This document shows positions 25,583 to 33,136 of a stretch of 41,974 nucleotides of DNA, piece after piece. Location: positions 1 through 41,974 of the forward strand of contig JACMOZ010000026.1 in NCBI GenBank assembly GCA_014377785.1, given 5' to 3'. The notes beneath the pieces are model-generated. The model searched no databases and had not been told where the DNA came from. It worked only from the letters and a program-made list of their open reading frames with translations. Within the stretch, counting starts at the first letter, position 1. Each line of letters starts with the position of its first letter. Origin of the DNA: Aeromicrobium sp. GTDB lineage: Bacteria; Actinomycetota; Actinomycetes; Propionibacteriales; Nocardioidaceae. The translations under genes and the position numbers were made by a program.

Positions 25583-26481
25583 TCGCCACGGCGCAACAAC
25601 GCCCGCCACTTGCCGCGATGGTATTGCGCGGGCTCGGTGGCACTGATGAACTCGATCACGAGCCGACAGAATTCCTCTGGGTGATCCTTGTGCGGGAAAT
25701 GACCCGTCTTGTCGAGGACATGGACCTCGGCCTTCGGCGCGTACGCACGGGCCGTGCCGGCATGAGACACCGGAATGACGGCGTCCTGCTTGCCCCAGAT
25801 CACCAGCATTGGCATCAGGCGCGCGAGGTAAGCGCGGTCGGTCATCGTGACGTATTGCCCACGCCAATTGAGGACGTGGCTTGTCACCCGTTGAACTGCA
25901 CGGCGCATGTCGGGGTCGGCGAGATTTTGGTAGATCTGGGACACCTCGCCGAGGTCATGCGTCAACGGCAATCCGATTTTAGACAACGCACGGAGTCCGC
26001 CCGACACGATGGGGCGAAGCGGCCGAGACGTTGCCGCGCCGAGGACAAATCCACTCCCCGGAATCGTCAGCAACCGGATCAGCGGCGTAACTTCGGGACC
26101 GAGGCCACCGGTGGACACCAGAGCGACGCGCTCAGTTCGCTCGGGAAACTGGTAGGCAAACTGCATCGCAATGCCGCCGCCAAGACTGTGACCGAGGACG
26201 GTGACCGTGTCGATATCCAGAATTGTCAGGAGATCGCGCATCCCGTTGGCATAAGCGCCGAGCGAATAGTCGGCGTTGGGCTTGTCGGATTCGCCGTGGC
26301 CCAGCAGATCCGGGGCGATGACGGTGTAGTGCTTCGCGAGCGTGGGCATCACTGCCAACCAGGTCGAGGAGTCACAACCCAGACCGTGGAGCAACAACAG
26401 AGCCGGCCCGCTGCCCATTTTGCGGTAAGCCCGACGATAACCGTGCAGGACGACATATTGGAGCTCATCCCGACTGGTCAT
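25534..26481 (-). CDS. Alpha/beta hydrolase
   Basis: A 315-residue hydrolase of the alpha/beta fold. Visible: the oxyanion HG (32-33), nucleophile S99 in LGHSLGG, acid D233 in VIWGKQD and base H261 in KTGHFPHKDHPEEF. The lid region (about 125-205) is typical of the epoxide hydrolase/haloperoxidase group, but no substrate can be assigned. The C-terminal 40 residues after the last strand are basic and their coding sequence overlaps the PAP2 gene. The start appears leaderless: a TACGAT box ends six bases before the ATG. Confidence 0.88.
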   Translation of the reverse strand: MTSRDELQYVVLHGYRRAYRKMGSGPALLLLHGLGCDSSTWLAVMPTLAKHYTVIAPDLLGHGESDKPNADYSLGAYANGMRDLLTILDIDTVTVLGHSLGGGIAMQFAYQFPERTERVALVSTGGLGPEVTPLIRLLTIPGSGFVLGAATSRPLRPIVSGGLRALSKIGLPLTHDLGEVSQIYQNLADPDMRRAVQRVTSHVLNWRGQYVTMTDRAYLARLMPMLVIWGKQDAVIPVSHAGTARAYAPKAEVHVLDKTGHFPHKDHPEEFCRLVIEFISATEPAQYHRGKWRALLRRGDQAVLETVGESPAETG

Positions 26482-26487
26482 CGACCA

Positions 26488-26493
26488 ATCGTA
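26488..26493 (-). promoter_or_regulatory. -10 box of the hydrolase gene (leaderless)
   Basis: TACGAT on the minus strand followed by six bases and the ATG. There is no Shine-Dalgarno sequence. Fits a TAnnnT -10 with transcription starting at or near the A of the start codon. Confidence 0.5.
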
Positions 26494-26559
26494 CGTTCCG
26501 ACCGATCACTGCGTTCGCTGAACCGTGCATATGGTCGATGGCTCCATGCACGCGCATAT

Positions 26560-26565
26560 TAGGCT
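26560..26565 (+). promoter_or_regulatory. -10 box of the membrane-anchored ACP gene (leaderless)
   Basis: TAGGCT followed by exactly six bases and the GTG start codon; no ribosome site. The same layout is found for ppk2, the PIG-L gene and others in this window. Confidence 0.55.
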
Positions 26566-26571
26566 TTACCT

Positions 26572-27396
26572 GTGCCGTCCTCTTCCGCTGTCCACGAACA
26601 GCTCACCCGCATCATTGTTCAGGTGGTCGGTTGCGAGCCGCAAGCGGTTGTCCCAGCGGCCAGACTGAACAAGGATCTGGGGGTCGACTCGCTGTCGATC
26701 GTCGAAGTCGTCGAAGCGCTCGGCGAGGCTTTTGACATCTACATCCCGGACGAGACGGTCAATACAATGATCACCGTCCAAGACGCCGTCAACTCTGTCG
26801 TACATCACGATTCAGGAGCCAACCGTCCTTCAGCGACGGTACCGACTGCCGCCGGGTTGTTGTCTTCACGACGTGAAGCGCGGCCGTTACCAGCGGGTGA
26901 GATCGAACGACGTAAACACGCCGCATGGAAACTTGCCGGCTGGTTTGTCGTCGTCGGACTCGCGCTTGGTGCCGTGCTCGGTCTTGGCGGAGCGGCACTG
27001 ATCAACGCAACCGGGATGAAAGACGTCTCGATAAGGGCCCAGCCGACACCGTCGAAATCCGCGACTACGCCGACGCCGACGCCAACCCCGTCGTCGAAGA
27101 AATCCGCAACCACCAAGCCCAAACCGACGCTCTCGACCGCAACCACCAATATCGCTCCAGGGGAGAAGCTTCGGATGAACGGCGCTTTCCCCGCACTCGA
27201 CGAGGGAGCGACGCTCCAGGTCCAGGTCAAGGACCCCGGTGGTGCATGGGACGACTTCCCAGTCACGAGCAAGACCTCAGATGGTGGCAAATACGCCACT
27301 CTCATCTACACGACACGCACCGGCGAACGTCAAATCCGCATGCTTCACAAGGCGACCGACACAGTAACCCCCGCCATCACGATCACCGTCGGCTGA
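26572..27396 (+). CDS. Acyl carrier protein domain fused to a membrane anchor and an extracytoplasmic domain
   Basis: A 274-residue protein with an unusual order. Residues 1-78 are an acyl carrier protein domain; the phosphopantetheine serine is S40 in NKDLGVDSLSIVEVVEALGE. Residues 79-118 are a charged linker. Residues 121-144 (LAGWFVVVGLALGAVLGLGG) form one membrane helix. Residues 157-195 are a Thr/Pro/Ser/Lys-rich spacer. Residues 196-274 look like a beta-rich, Ig-like domain (GATLQVQVKDPGGAWDDFPV, ending TPAITITVG). Preceding positive charges (ERRKH) put the ACP in the cytoplasm and the tail outside. A membrane-tethered ACP could present an acyl group to a membrane acyltransferase. Neighbours (PAP2, hydrolase) fit lipid or envelope chemistry, but the role is unknown. 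Confidence 0.82.
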   Translation: MPSSSAVHEQLTRIIVQVVGCEPQAVVPAARLNKDLGVDSLSIVEVVEALGEAFDIYIPDETVNTMITVQDAVNSVVHHDSGANRPSATVPTAAGLLSSRREARPLPAGEIERRKHAAWKLAGWFVVVGLALGAVLGLGGAALINATGMKDVSIRAQPTPSKSATTPTPTPTPSSKKSATTKPKPTLSTATTNIAPGEKLRMNGAFPALDEGATLQVQVKDPGGAWDDFPVTSKTSDGGKYATLIYTTRTGERQIRMLHKATDTVTPAITITVG

Positions 27397-27445
27397 CTCT
27401 CACTATTCGGCTTGCCGGTTCGGCCACCGCGATACATAGTGGGCT

Positions 27446-28156
27446 ATGGACGATCACGATTTTTCTCAACTTCGCGCCCTCTACTTCAACTGCACACTGA
27501 CCCGCTCCCCCGGGGTCAGCAACACTCAAGGCCTCATCGACGTCAGCGTAGGCATCATGAAACGCCACAACGTCGACGTGGAGGTGATCCGCGCCATCGA
27601 CCACGACATCGCGACCGGAATCTATCCGGATATGACCGAGCATGGCTGGGGATCCGATGAGTGGCCGGCGATCTACGAAAAGGTCAAGGCCGCCAACATC
27701 CTGGTCGTCGCCGGCCCGATCTGGCTCGGCGATAACTCCAGCATCACCAAACTCATAATCGAACGCCTGTATGCGTGTTCGGCCGAACTCAACGACGACG
27801 GCCAATCCGCCTACTACGGAAAAGTCGGCGGAGCGCTGATCACCGGCAACGAAGATGGGATTAAACACTGCACCATGAACGTCCTCTACAGCCTGCAGCA
27901 CCTCGGCTGCGTCATCCCGCCACAAGCCGATGCCGGTTGGATCGGTGAAGTCGGACCGGGGCCTTCGTACCTTGATCCCGGATCGGGCGGACCCGAAAAC
28001 GACTTCACCAACCGGAACACGACTTTCATGACGTGGAATCTGATGCACGTCGCCGCGATGCTCGAGGCTGCCGGCGGCATCCCCGCCTACGGCAATCAGC
28101 GGCCTGCCTGGGACAAGGGCGAACGGTTCGACTTCGTCAACCCCGAATACCGCTGA
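27446..28156 (+). CDS. Flavodoxin-like / NAD(P)H-dependent FMN reductase family protein
   Basis: A 236-residue flavodoxin-fold protein. The first strand and phosphate loop are LRALYFNCTLTRSPGVSNTQ; the FMN-binding second loop is AGPIWLGDNSSITKLIIERL; the third is GGALITGNEDGIKHCTMNVL. Relatives are quinone or azo reductases and WrbA-like proteins; the electron acceptor is not known. There is no Shine-Dalgarno; CATAGT five bases before the ATG suggests a leaderless mRNA. The gene is convergent with DUF3145. Confidence 0.85.
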   Translation: MDDHDFSQLRALYFNCTLTRSPGVSNTQGLIDVSVGIMKRHNVDVEVIRAIDHDIATGIYPDMTEHGWGSDEWPAIYEKVKAANILVVAGPIWLGDNSSITKLIIERLYACSAELNDDGQSAYYGKVGGALITGNEDGIKHCTMNVLYSLQHLGCVIPPQADAGWIGEVGPGPSYLDPGSGGPENDFTNRNTTFMTWNLMHVAAMLEAAGGIPAYGNQRPAWDKGERFDFVNPEYR

Positions 28157-28216
28157 GAGAACTTCCTTTTAGTTACGCTGTGCGCTAAATGCTCTGCCGT
28201 TCAAAGGCTTTGCCGT

Positions 28217-28732
28217 TCAAATGACTTGGTGCAGCCAACGCACGGGCGCGCCTTCACCGGCGTAGCGGAAGGGTTCGAGTTCGGCATCCCATTTGGCGCC
28301 GAGGAGGCCCTCGAGCGCGAGTTCCATCGTGATCTCGCCGCGTGTGGCCTTGACCATGAACGCCTTGACCCGATCCTCGGGGATCAGCACATCGCCGTGC
28401 AGCCCGGTCAGCGCGTGAAAGATTCCGAGCGTCGGCGTATAGGAGAAGCGTGCACCTTCGGTTGATGAGGTGGGTTCTTCGGTGACCTCAAAACGGACTT
28501 GTTCCCAGCCGCGCATCGCCGAGGCGATTTTGGCGGCGGTTCCTGCCGGGGCTTGCCATGAAATTTCGCAGCGGTAGGTGCCCTGTTGCGCAGGCTGGAC
28601 CACCCACGCAGCATCGACGGCCGATCCCAGGACTCCGGTCGCGGCCCACTCGATGTGCGGGCAAAGCGCCGAGGGTGAGGAATGCACAAAAAGAACGCCC
28701 CGCGTGGGTACGCCCTGGATGCTCGGACTCAT
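28217..28732 (-). CDS. DUF3145 family protein
   Basis: A 171-residue protein of DUF3145, a family I know only from actinomycetes and of unknown function. Seen: RGVLFVHSSPSALCPHIEWA near the start, RCEISWQAPAGTAAKIASAM in the middle, and AKWDAELEPFRYAGEGAPVR near the end. GGGAGG lies just upstream of the ATG. It has no membrane segment or signal peptide and is probably cytoplasmic. It is divergent from the small GNAT gene. Confidence 0.9.
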   Translation of the reverse strand: MSPSIQGVPTRGVLFVHSSPSALCPHIEWAATGVLGSAVDAAWVVQPAQQGTYRCEISWQAPAGTAAKIASAMRGWEQVRFEVTEEPTSSTEGARFSYTPTLGIFHALTGLHGDVLIPEDRVKAFMVKATRGEITMELALEGLLGAKWDAELEPFRYAGEGAPVRWLHQVI

Positions 28733-28848
28733 GGTGCCTCCCTAGTTTCGCCTTCCCCAGCGTTCTACGGAGATGCACCAACGCCCATTATGCCCCATGC
28801 TTCCCGTCAGCCACAAGAGAATCGACCAAGAGGTGGTAGTAATGACCC

Positions 28849-29160
28849 ATGCCAACACCCGACGTACGCCACAATCCTGCCCAAAACCGCTTCGAGATCT
28901 ACTTCGAAAACACGCTGGCAGGTTTTGTCGAATACGCCATGGAGGGCGAGACCTTCGCGCTCAACCACACCGAAGTGTTTCCACAGTTCGGCGGTAAAGG
29001 AATCGGCACCGCACTCATCGTCAAGGCTCTCGACCAGATCCGCGAACTCGGTGGTGAGGTACTGCCCTATTGCCCGTTCATCCCCAAGGTCATCCTTGAC
29101 CATCCCGAATACATCGACCTCGTGCCTCACCCGGCGCGACCACAATTCGGCCTCGCCTGA
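28849..29160 (+). CDS. Small GNAT-type N-acetyltransferase
   Basis: A 103-residue one-domain acetyltransferase of the short GNAT group (YjdJ-like). The acetyl-CoA loop is FPQFGGKGIGTALIVKALDQ, preceded by the strand FALNHTEV; the C-terminus has LPYCPFIPKVILDHPEYIDL, in which the Cys may take part in catalysis as in human GTF-like small GNATs. Substrate unknown. TAGTAA six bases before the ATG suggests a leaderless transcript. Confidence 0.88.
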   Translation: MPTPDVRHNPAQNRFEIYFENTLAGFVEYAMEGETFALNHTEVFPQFGGKGIGTALIVKALDQIRELGGEVLPYCPFIPKVILDHPEYIDLVPHPARPQFGLA

Positions 29161-29283
29161 GACAGCCGTTCGGAGATGCTTCGCTTACGCCGTATGCCGG
29201 ACGCAGACATCCTCGGCCGCTGAGGCACGCCGGTCGGGGCGTGCAGGTTGCTCGATGACCACGCGGCCAGCCGATAATCGGGT

Positions 29284-29289
29284 TAGCCT
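29284..29289 (+). promoter_or_regulatory. -10 box of ppk2 (leaderless)
   Basis: TAGCCT followed by exactly six bases and the ATG. The GAGG in the spacer is too close to the start codon to be a normal ribosome site. Confidence 0.55.
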
Positions 29290-29295
29290 CGAGGC

Positions 29296-30117
29296 ATGAG
29301 GCACGAGCCAGCAGGTTCCGACATCGCATCAGGCAAGATCTCAGCATCCACGTACGAAGCGGAGCTGTTCCGCTTGCAGGCCGAATTTGTCAAAGTCCAG
29401 GAGTGGGTGCGGGCCGAACGGCAACGGATCGTGGTGGTCTTCGAGGGACGTGACGCCGCAGGCAAAGGCGGGACAATCAAGCGGATCACCCAGTACCTCA
29501 GCCCGCGGGTCGCCCGGATCGCGGCGCTGCCCGCGCCCACCGAACGGGAGCGGGGGCAGTGGTACTTCCAGCGATACCTTGAGCATCTGCCGAGTGCCGG
29601 CGAGCTGGTATTCTTCGACCGCTCCTGGTACAACCGGGCCGGCGTCGAGAAGGTGATGGGCTTCTGCACGCCTGCTGAGTACCACGAATTCCTGCACCAG
29701 TGCCCGATCCTCGAGCGCATGCTCATCGAGGACGGCATCCTGCTCCGCAAGTACTGGTTCTCGGTCAGCGACCAGGAGCAGCAACGAAGGTTCAAGCAAC
29801 GGCTCGCGGACCCGATGCGACAGTGGAAGCTCTCACCCATCGACCTCGAGTCAATCACGAGGTGGGAGGACTATTCGAGGGCCAAGGACGAGATGATGGT
29901 GCACACTGACACCCCCGAAGCGCCCTGGTACGTGGTCGAGGGCGACCAAAAGAAGCGCGCCAGGTTGAACATGATGTCCCACCTGCTCTCCACGATTCCG
30001 TACGCCGACACTCCTCTACCTGCACTGAAGCTTCCGCCGCGGCCGAAGTCGAGGGGCTACGAGCGAACCCCGCGAGAGCAGTCGACGTACGTGCCCGATC
30101 ACTGCGCAGACCTCTAA
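29296..30117 (+). CDS. ppk2: Polyphosphate kinase 2
   Basis: A 273-residue PPK2 family kinase that moves phosphate between polyphosphate and nucleotides. Walker A is FEGRDAAGKGGTIKRI (about 50-64); Walker B and lid are FFDRSWYNRAGVEKVMGF (D108); RKYWFSVSDQEQQRRF and SPIDLESITRWEDYSRAKDE follow, as in one-domain PPK2. Length and motifs fit class I enzymes, which mainly phosphorylate nucleoside diphosphates. A short C-terminal basic tail (PPRPKSRGYERTPREQ) follows. The gene is single, followed directly by a stem-loop. Confidence 0.93.
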   Translation: MRHEPAGSDIASGKISASTYEAELFRLQAEFVKVQEWVRAERQRIVVVFEGRDAAGKGGTIKRITQYLSPRVARIAALPAPTERERGQWYFQRYLEHLPSAGELVFFDRSWYNRAGVEKVMGFCTPAEYHEFLHQCPILERMLIEDGILLRKYWFSVSDQEQQRRFKQRLADPMRQWKLSPIDLESITRWEDYSRAKDEMMVHTDTPEAPWYVVEGDQKKRARLNMMSHLLSTIPYADTPLPALKLPPRPKSRGYERTPREQSTYVPDHCADL

Positions 30118-30168
30118 GAGCCGGCCCGGGGTTCTGGATGGGCAGAGCGTCGGGTTGGGGGCCGGCTC
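30118..30168. terminator. Stem-loop directly after ppk2
   Basis: GAGCCGGCCC (30118-30127) and GGGCCGGCTC (30159-30168) are perfect 10-bp arms with a 31-nt loop, starting at the base after the ppk2 stop. Probable terminator without U-tract. Confidence 0.55.
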
Positions 30169-30196
30169 GCGCACCTTGTCGTGTTCAGGTGAACAG

Positions 30197-30215
30197 CCGG
30201 CGTGCGGCACGCCGG
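30197..30215. terminator. Short perfect palindrome downstream of the CAU tRNA
   Basis: CCGGCGTGCGGCACGCCGG has 9-bp arms around one base. It lies 12 bases past the tRNA 3' end (minus strand) and may end that transcript. Confidence 0.45.
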
Positions 30216-30226
30216 ATCCAACTCGG

Positions 30227-30300
30227 TAGGGAGGGCGGGGCTCGAACCCGCGACCCAAGGATTATGAGTCCTCTGCTCTAACCAGCTGAGCTACCTCCCC
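30227..30300 (-). tRNA. tRNA with CAU anticodon (elongator Met or Ile2)
   Basis: A full cloverleaf of 74 nt: acceptor GGGGAGG/CCTCCCT, D-arm TAGCTCAGCTGG, anticodon loop CTCATAA (CAU), T-arm GCGGGTTCGAGCCCCGC, discriminator A. CCA is not encoded. It is not the initiator, since position 1 is not the C of a C1-A72 mismatch. Base pair 1-72 is a G-U wobble, which is unusual. Choosing between elongator Met and the lysidine-modified Ile2 needs comparison with all CAU tRNAs of the genome. Confidence 0.92.
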
Positions 30301-30331
30301 CAAGGGCTGGTCGCCCAAGGTAAAGCGGGTC

Positions 30332-30337
30332 TAGCCT
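30332..30337 (+). promoter_or_regulatory. -10 box of the PIG-L gene (leaderless)
   Basis: TAGCCT followed by exactly six bases and the ATG; no ribosome binding site. Confidence 0.55.
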
Positions 30338-30343
30338 AGCCGT

Positions 30344-31087
30344 ATGGCAGACCCACAAGACCTCTCCCCCGTCGATGAGAACTGGGACACCGCACTCGCG
30401 GTCGTCGCCCATCCCGATGACCTCGAATTCGGTGCCGCCGCGGCAATTGCGCGATGGACCGGCCAGGGCAAAAACATTGTCTATTGCATGGTGACCAGCG
30501 GCGAAGCCGGCATCGATGGCATGTCGCCCGAGGAGTGCCGCGAAGTCCGCATCGCCGAACAGATCGCGTCCGCCAAAATTGTCGGTGTCGACACGGTCGA
30601 TTTTCTGGGCCTTCCGGACGGGATCCTCGAATACGGGGTGACCTTGCGTCGGGCAATCGCCGGCGTCGTGCGCAAGCATCGGCCCCAGATTGTCATCACC
30701 AACAACTTCCGTGACTCCTGGGGCGGCCGCAACCTCAACCAGGCCGATCACATAGCGGTCGGCAAGGCGACCCTCGACGCCGTACGCGATGCAGGCAATC
30801 GTTGGGTGTTCAACGAGCAACTCGTCGACGGCGTCGAACCCTGGGGTGGGGTTACCGAGGTGTGGGCAGCCGGGTCACCGGCCGGACTTCACGCCGTGGA
30901 CACCACAGAGACGTTCGACAAAGGCGTCGAATCGCTTAGGACCCACGACGCCTACATCAAAGGACTGGGCTGGGAGGATTTCGATCCAGCCGAATTCCTC
31001 GAAGGTGTGGCCCGGCCGACCGGCGCTCGTCTTGGCGTGAAGTTCGCAACATCCTTCGAGGTGTTCTCGATGGGCTGGGGCGACTAA
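30344..31087 (+). CDS. PIG-L family zinc deacetylase
   Basis: A 247-residue LmbE/PIG-L family protein. The metal and catalytic motif is VVAHPDDLEFGAAAAIARW (H23, D25, D26), followed by TSGEAGIDG and by FLGLPDGILEY. The second zinc region is NLNQADHIAVGKATLDAVRD. Family members remove acetyl groups from GlcNAc conjugates (mycothiol synthesis MshB, mycothiol S-conjugate amidase Mca, GPI precursors). This one is shorter than Mca and has no close mycothiol gene beside it, so the substrate is open. Confidence 0.9.
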   Translation: MADPQDLSPVDENWDTALAVVAHPDDLEFGAAAAIARWTGQGKNIVYCMVTSGEAGIDGMSPEECREVRIAEQIASAKIVGVDTVDFLGLPDGILEYGVTLRRAIAGVVRKHRPQIVITNNFRDSWGGRNLNQADHIAVGKATLDAVRDAGNRWVFNEQLVDGVEPWGGVTEVWAAGSPAGLHAVDTTETFDKGVESLRTHDAYIKGLGWEDFDPAEFLEGVARPTGARLGVKFATSFEVFSMGWGD

Positions 31088-31116
31088 GTCTAGCTGGCCG
31101 TCGACAGTGAATGGTG

Positions 31117-31287
31117 TCAGCGGCCGAGAAGCTTCGCCATGAAGCCGCCGCCCTGTGAACCCGTCTCTTTCGCATGCCCTTGGCAGCGATCCGAGTGAGG
31201 GACGCCACGCATGACCGAGTCCACGTGCTGACCACAACCCGCCCACGTCGTTTTGTCGCAACGACGACACTTCACTGCTCTACACAT
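31117..31287 (-). CDS. Small Cys-rich protein, 56 residues
   Basis: A 56-residue frame beginning MCRAVKCRRCDKTTWAGCGQ. Four or more cysteines and two or three histidines (CRRC, GCGQH, SDRCQGH) suggest a zinc ribbon or other metal site; the protein ends GGGFMAKLLGR. Actinomycetes have many close relatives of this length sharing the CxxCxKTTWAGCGxH core, all without known function. AGGAG lies nine bases before the ATG. A perfect 18-bp palindrome of CsoR type is located 38 bases upstream of the ATG, so a metal- or sulfur-responsive repressor may control it. The gene is convergent with the PIG-L gene. Confidence 0.8.
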   Translation of the reverse strand: MCRAVKCRRCDKTTWAGCGQHVDSVMRGVPHSDRCQGHAKETGSQGGGFMAKLLGR

Positions 31288-31325
31288 CTGATGTACTCCT
31301 CAAACTCTTCAACTGGTGAAGAAAG

Positions 31326-31343
31326 GATACCCCATGGGGTATC
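31326..31343. promoter_or_regulatory. CsoR/CstR-type operator palindrome
   Basis: GATACCCCATGGGGTATC is a perfect 18-bp palindrome. ATACCCC-GGGGTAT arms are the known pattern of CsoR family repressors (copper or persulfide sensors). It lies upstream of the small Cys-rich gene on the minus strand; the poxB gene ends on its other side, so the small gene is the only likely target. No CsoR gene is in the window. Confidence 0.6.
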
Positions 31344-31391
31344 TAAATCACAGCCGATCGAGTCAACATGGAGATAGGCGCGTGAGGGCTA

Positions 31392-33119
31392 CTACTCTCC
31401 CGAAGAGCGAAGACTCTCCTGGACCTTCGCGATCGCGAACCCCCAGCCTTGGGCGAGAGTCGGTTTCGGCGGTATGGCGATCTCGTCCGGATTCGTGACA
31501 ACGTCGAGCAATGCGGGACCTTCATGGGCCAGCAGATCCTTGACTGCGGCATCCAGTTCATGAGGGTCCTCGACACGAACGCCGTGCATTCCGCAGGCCC
31601 GGGCGACCGCCGAAAGATCGGGATTGTCGAGGATCGTGCCGAACTCGGGCAGGCCCCCTTGTTCCTGCTCGAGTTTGACCATTCCGAGCCGCGAGTTGTT
31701 GAAGACTATGAGCTTGACGGGGAGGTCGTAGCTGACCGCGGTGATCAGGTCACCGAGGAGCATCGTGATGCCGCCGTCTCCGCAGAAGGCGAGGACCTGG
31801 CGACGGCGATCGAGCGCCGAAGCGCCGAGCGCCTGAGGCATCGCATTTGCCATCGATCCCAAATTGAACGAGCCGACCAGACGGCGCTGACCGCTCATCG
31901 TGACGAAGCGGGCCAGCCACGCCGTCGACATGCCGGTGTGGGTCGTGAAGATCGCATCGGTCGCCGCGTTGCGATCCGCGGCGGCGGCCACTGCTTCCGG
32001 CCGGATGGCATGCGCCCGGTTGTCAAACGCCTGCCGAAGGCGCCCTAGACGTTCGTGATCGAAATCGGGATCAGTGAGGTGCGACTGTCCCTCGCGCCAA
32101 GAGTCGTAGCGGGCCCGCGAGTGCTCGAGGTGTTCGGTATCGGTGCGTCGATTCAGCATCGGCAGCAAGGCCTCGAGGGTCGACCGGCTGTGGCCGACGA
32201 GTCCCAGGTTGACGTGCGTCCGCCGACCGATGTGCTCACCCCGGCAATCGATCTGGATCACGGACTTTCCCTCGGGATACCACTCGCGATAGGGGAAGTC
32301 GGTGCCCACCATCAACAGGACGTCGCAGCCATCGAAGGCGACCTGGCTGGCCGGGTTGCCGATCAGTCCGGACTGCCCGACCTGGTAGGGATTGTCACGT
32401 TCAAGGCCTTCCTTGGCCTTGAGCGTGAGGGCCATCGGGGCGGACAGCGCCTCAGCAGTCAAGAGTACGGCCTCGCGTGCTTCGCGCGTGCCCATCCCGA
32501 CCAGCATCGTGATGCTCTTCGCCTCGTTGAGCAAGCCGGCTGCCTTGGCTAAGAGGTCAGCATCGGGGGTGGCCGAAGGATGGAGACCGACGAACTTCGG
32601 CTCGGCGGCATGCTTGTCCACGGTCATGCCGCCGACGTCGCCAGGGAGTGTGGGGATCGCGACTCCTTGGCGCTCTAGCGCGGTGTTGACAGCCTGTTCG
32701 AGGATGTACGGCATCTGCGAGGGGCTCGTGATGCTGCGGGTGAACTCGGCGACGTCCTGGAACAGCAGGTCGTTGTTGACCTCCTGGAAGCACTCGCTGC
32801 CGATCTCGGCGAGCGGCACCTGACCGCAGATCGCCAAAACCGGCGCGTGGGACTTCTTGGCGTCGTACAAACCGTTGAGGAGGTGGATGGAGCCCGGGCC
32901 GACTGTGCCCATGCACACGCCCAGCGTCCCGCTGAGCTGTGCCTGAGCCGAAGCGGCGAAGGCCCCGGCCTCCTCGTGGCGAACGCCGATCCACTCGATC
33001 CGGTCTTCCGTGCGAATCGCATCGGTCACCGGGTTGAGGGCATCGCCCACGACGCGCCAGACAGTGGTCACGCCCAGATCGGCGAGGGCTTTCACGAGGC
33101 TTTCGGCAACGGTAGTCAT
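31392..33119 (-). CDS. poxB: Pyruvate dehydrogenase (quinone) / pyruvate oxidase
   Basis: A 575-residue thiamine-diphosphate flavoprotein of the PoxB group, which decarboxylates pyruvate to acetate and passes electrons to the quinone pool at the membrane. The N-terminal catalytic region has VRHEEAGAFAASAQAQLSG with the activating Glu and the GTVGPGSIHLLNGLYDAKKS block. The FAD-domain part has LMVGTDFPYREWYPEGKSVI. The ThDP/magnesium motif is FCGDGGITMLLGDLITAVSY, ending in VFNNS. It starts with AAAGG before the ATG. It lies beside a decayed glutamate-synthase-like gene and has no operon partner. Confidence 0.92.
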   Translation of the reverse strand: MTTVAESLVKALADLGVTTVWRVVGDALNPVTDAIRTEDRIEWIGVRHEEAGAFAASAQAQLSGTLGVCMGTVGPGSIHLLNGLYDAKKSHAPVLAICGQVPLAEIGSECFQEVNNDLLFQDVAEFTRSITSPSQMPYILEQAVNTALERQGVAIPTLPGDVGGMTVDKHAAEPKFVGLHPSATPDADLLAKAAGLLNEAKSITMLVGMGTREAREAVLLTAEALSAPMALTLKAKEGLERDNPYQVGQSGLIGNPASQVAFDGCDVLLMVGTDFPYREWYPEGKSVIQIDCRGEHIGRRTHVNLGLVGHSRSTLEALLPMLNRRTDTEHLEHSRARYDSWREGQSHLTDPDFDHERLGRLRQAFDNRAHAIRPEAVAAAADRNAATDAIFTTHTGMSTAWLARFVTMSGQRRLVGSFNLGSMANAMPQALGASALDRRRQVLAFCGDGGITMLLGDLITAVSYDLPVKLIVFNNSRLGMVKLEQEQGGLPEFGTILDNPDLSAVARACGMHGVRVEDPHELDAAVKDLLAHEGPALLDVVTNPDEIAIPPKPTLAQGWGFAIAKVQESLRSSGE

Positions 33120-33136
33120 GGTGGCCTTTCGAATGC

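Noticed and set aside
28190-28222. Near-repeat TGCCGTTCAAA found twice downstream of the flavodoxin-like gene
   Set aside because: Eleven bases in a 60-bp convergent spacer; probably a chance short duplication with no further structure.
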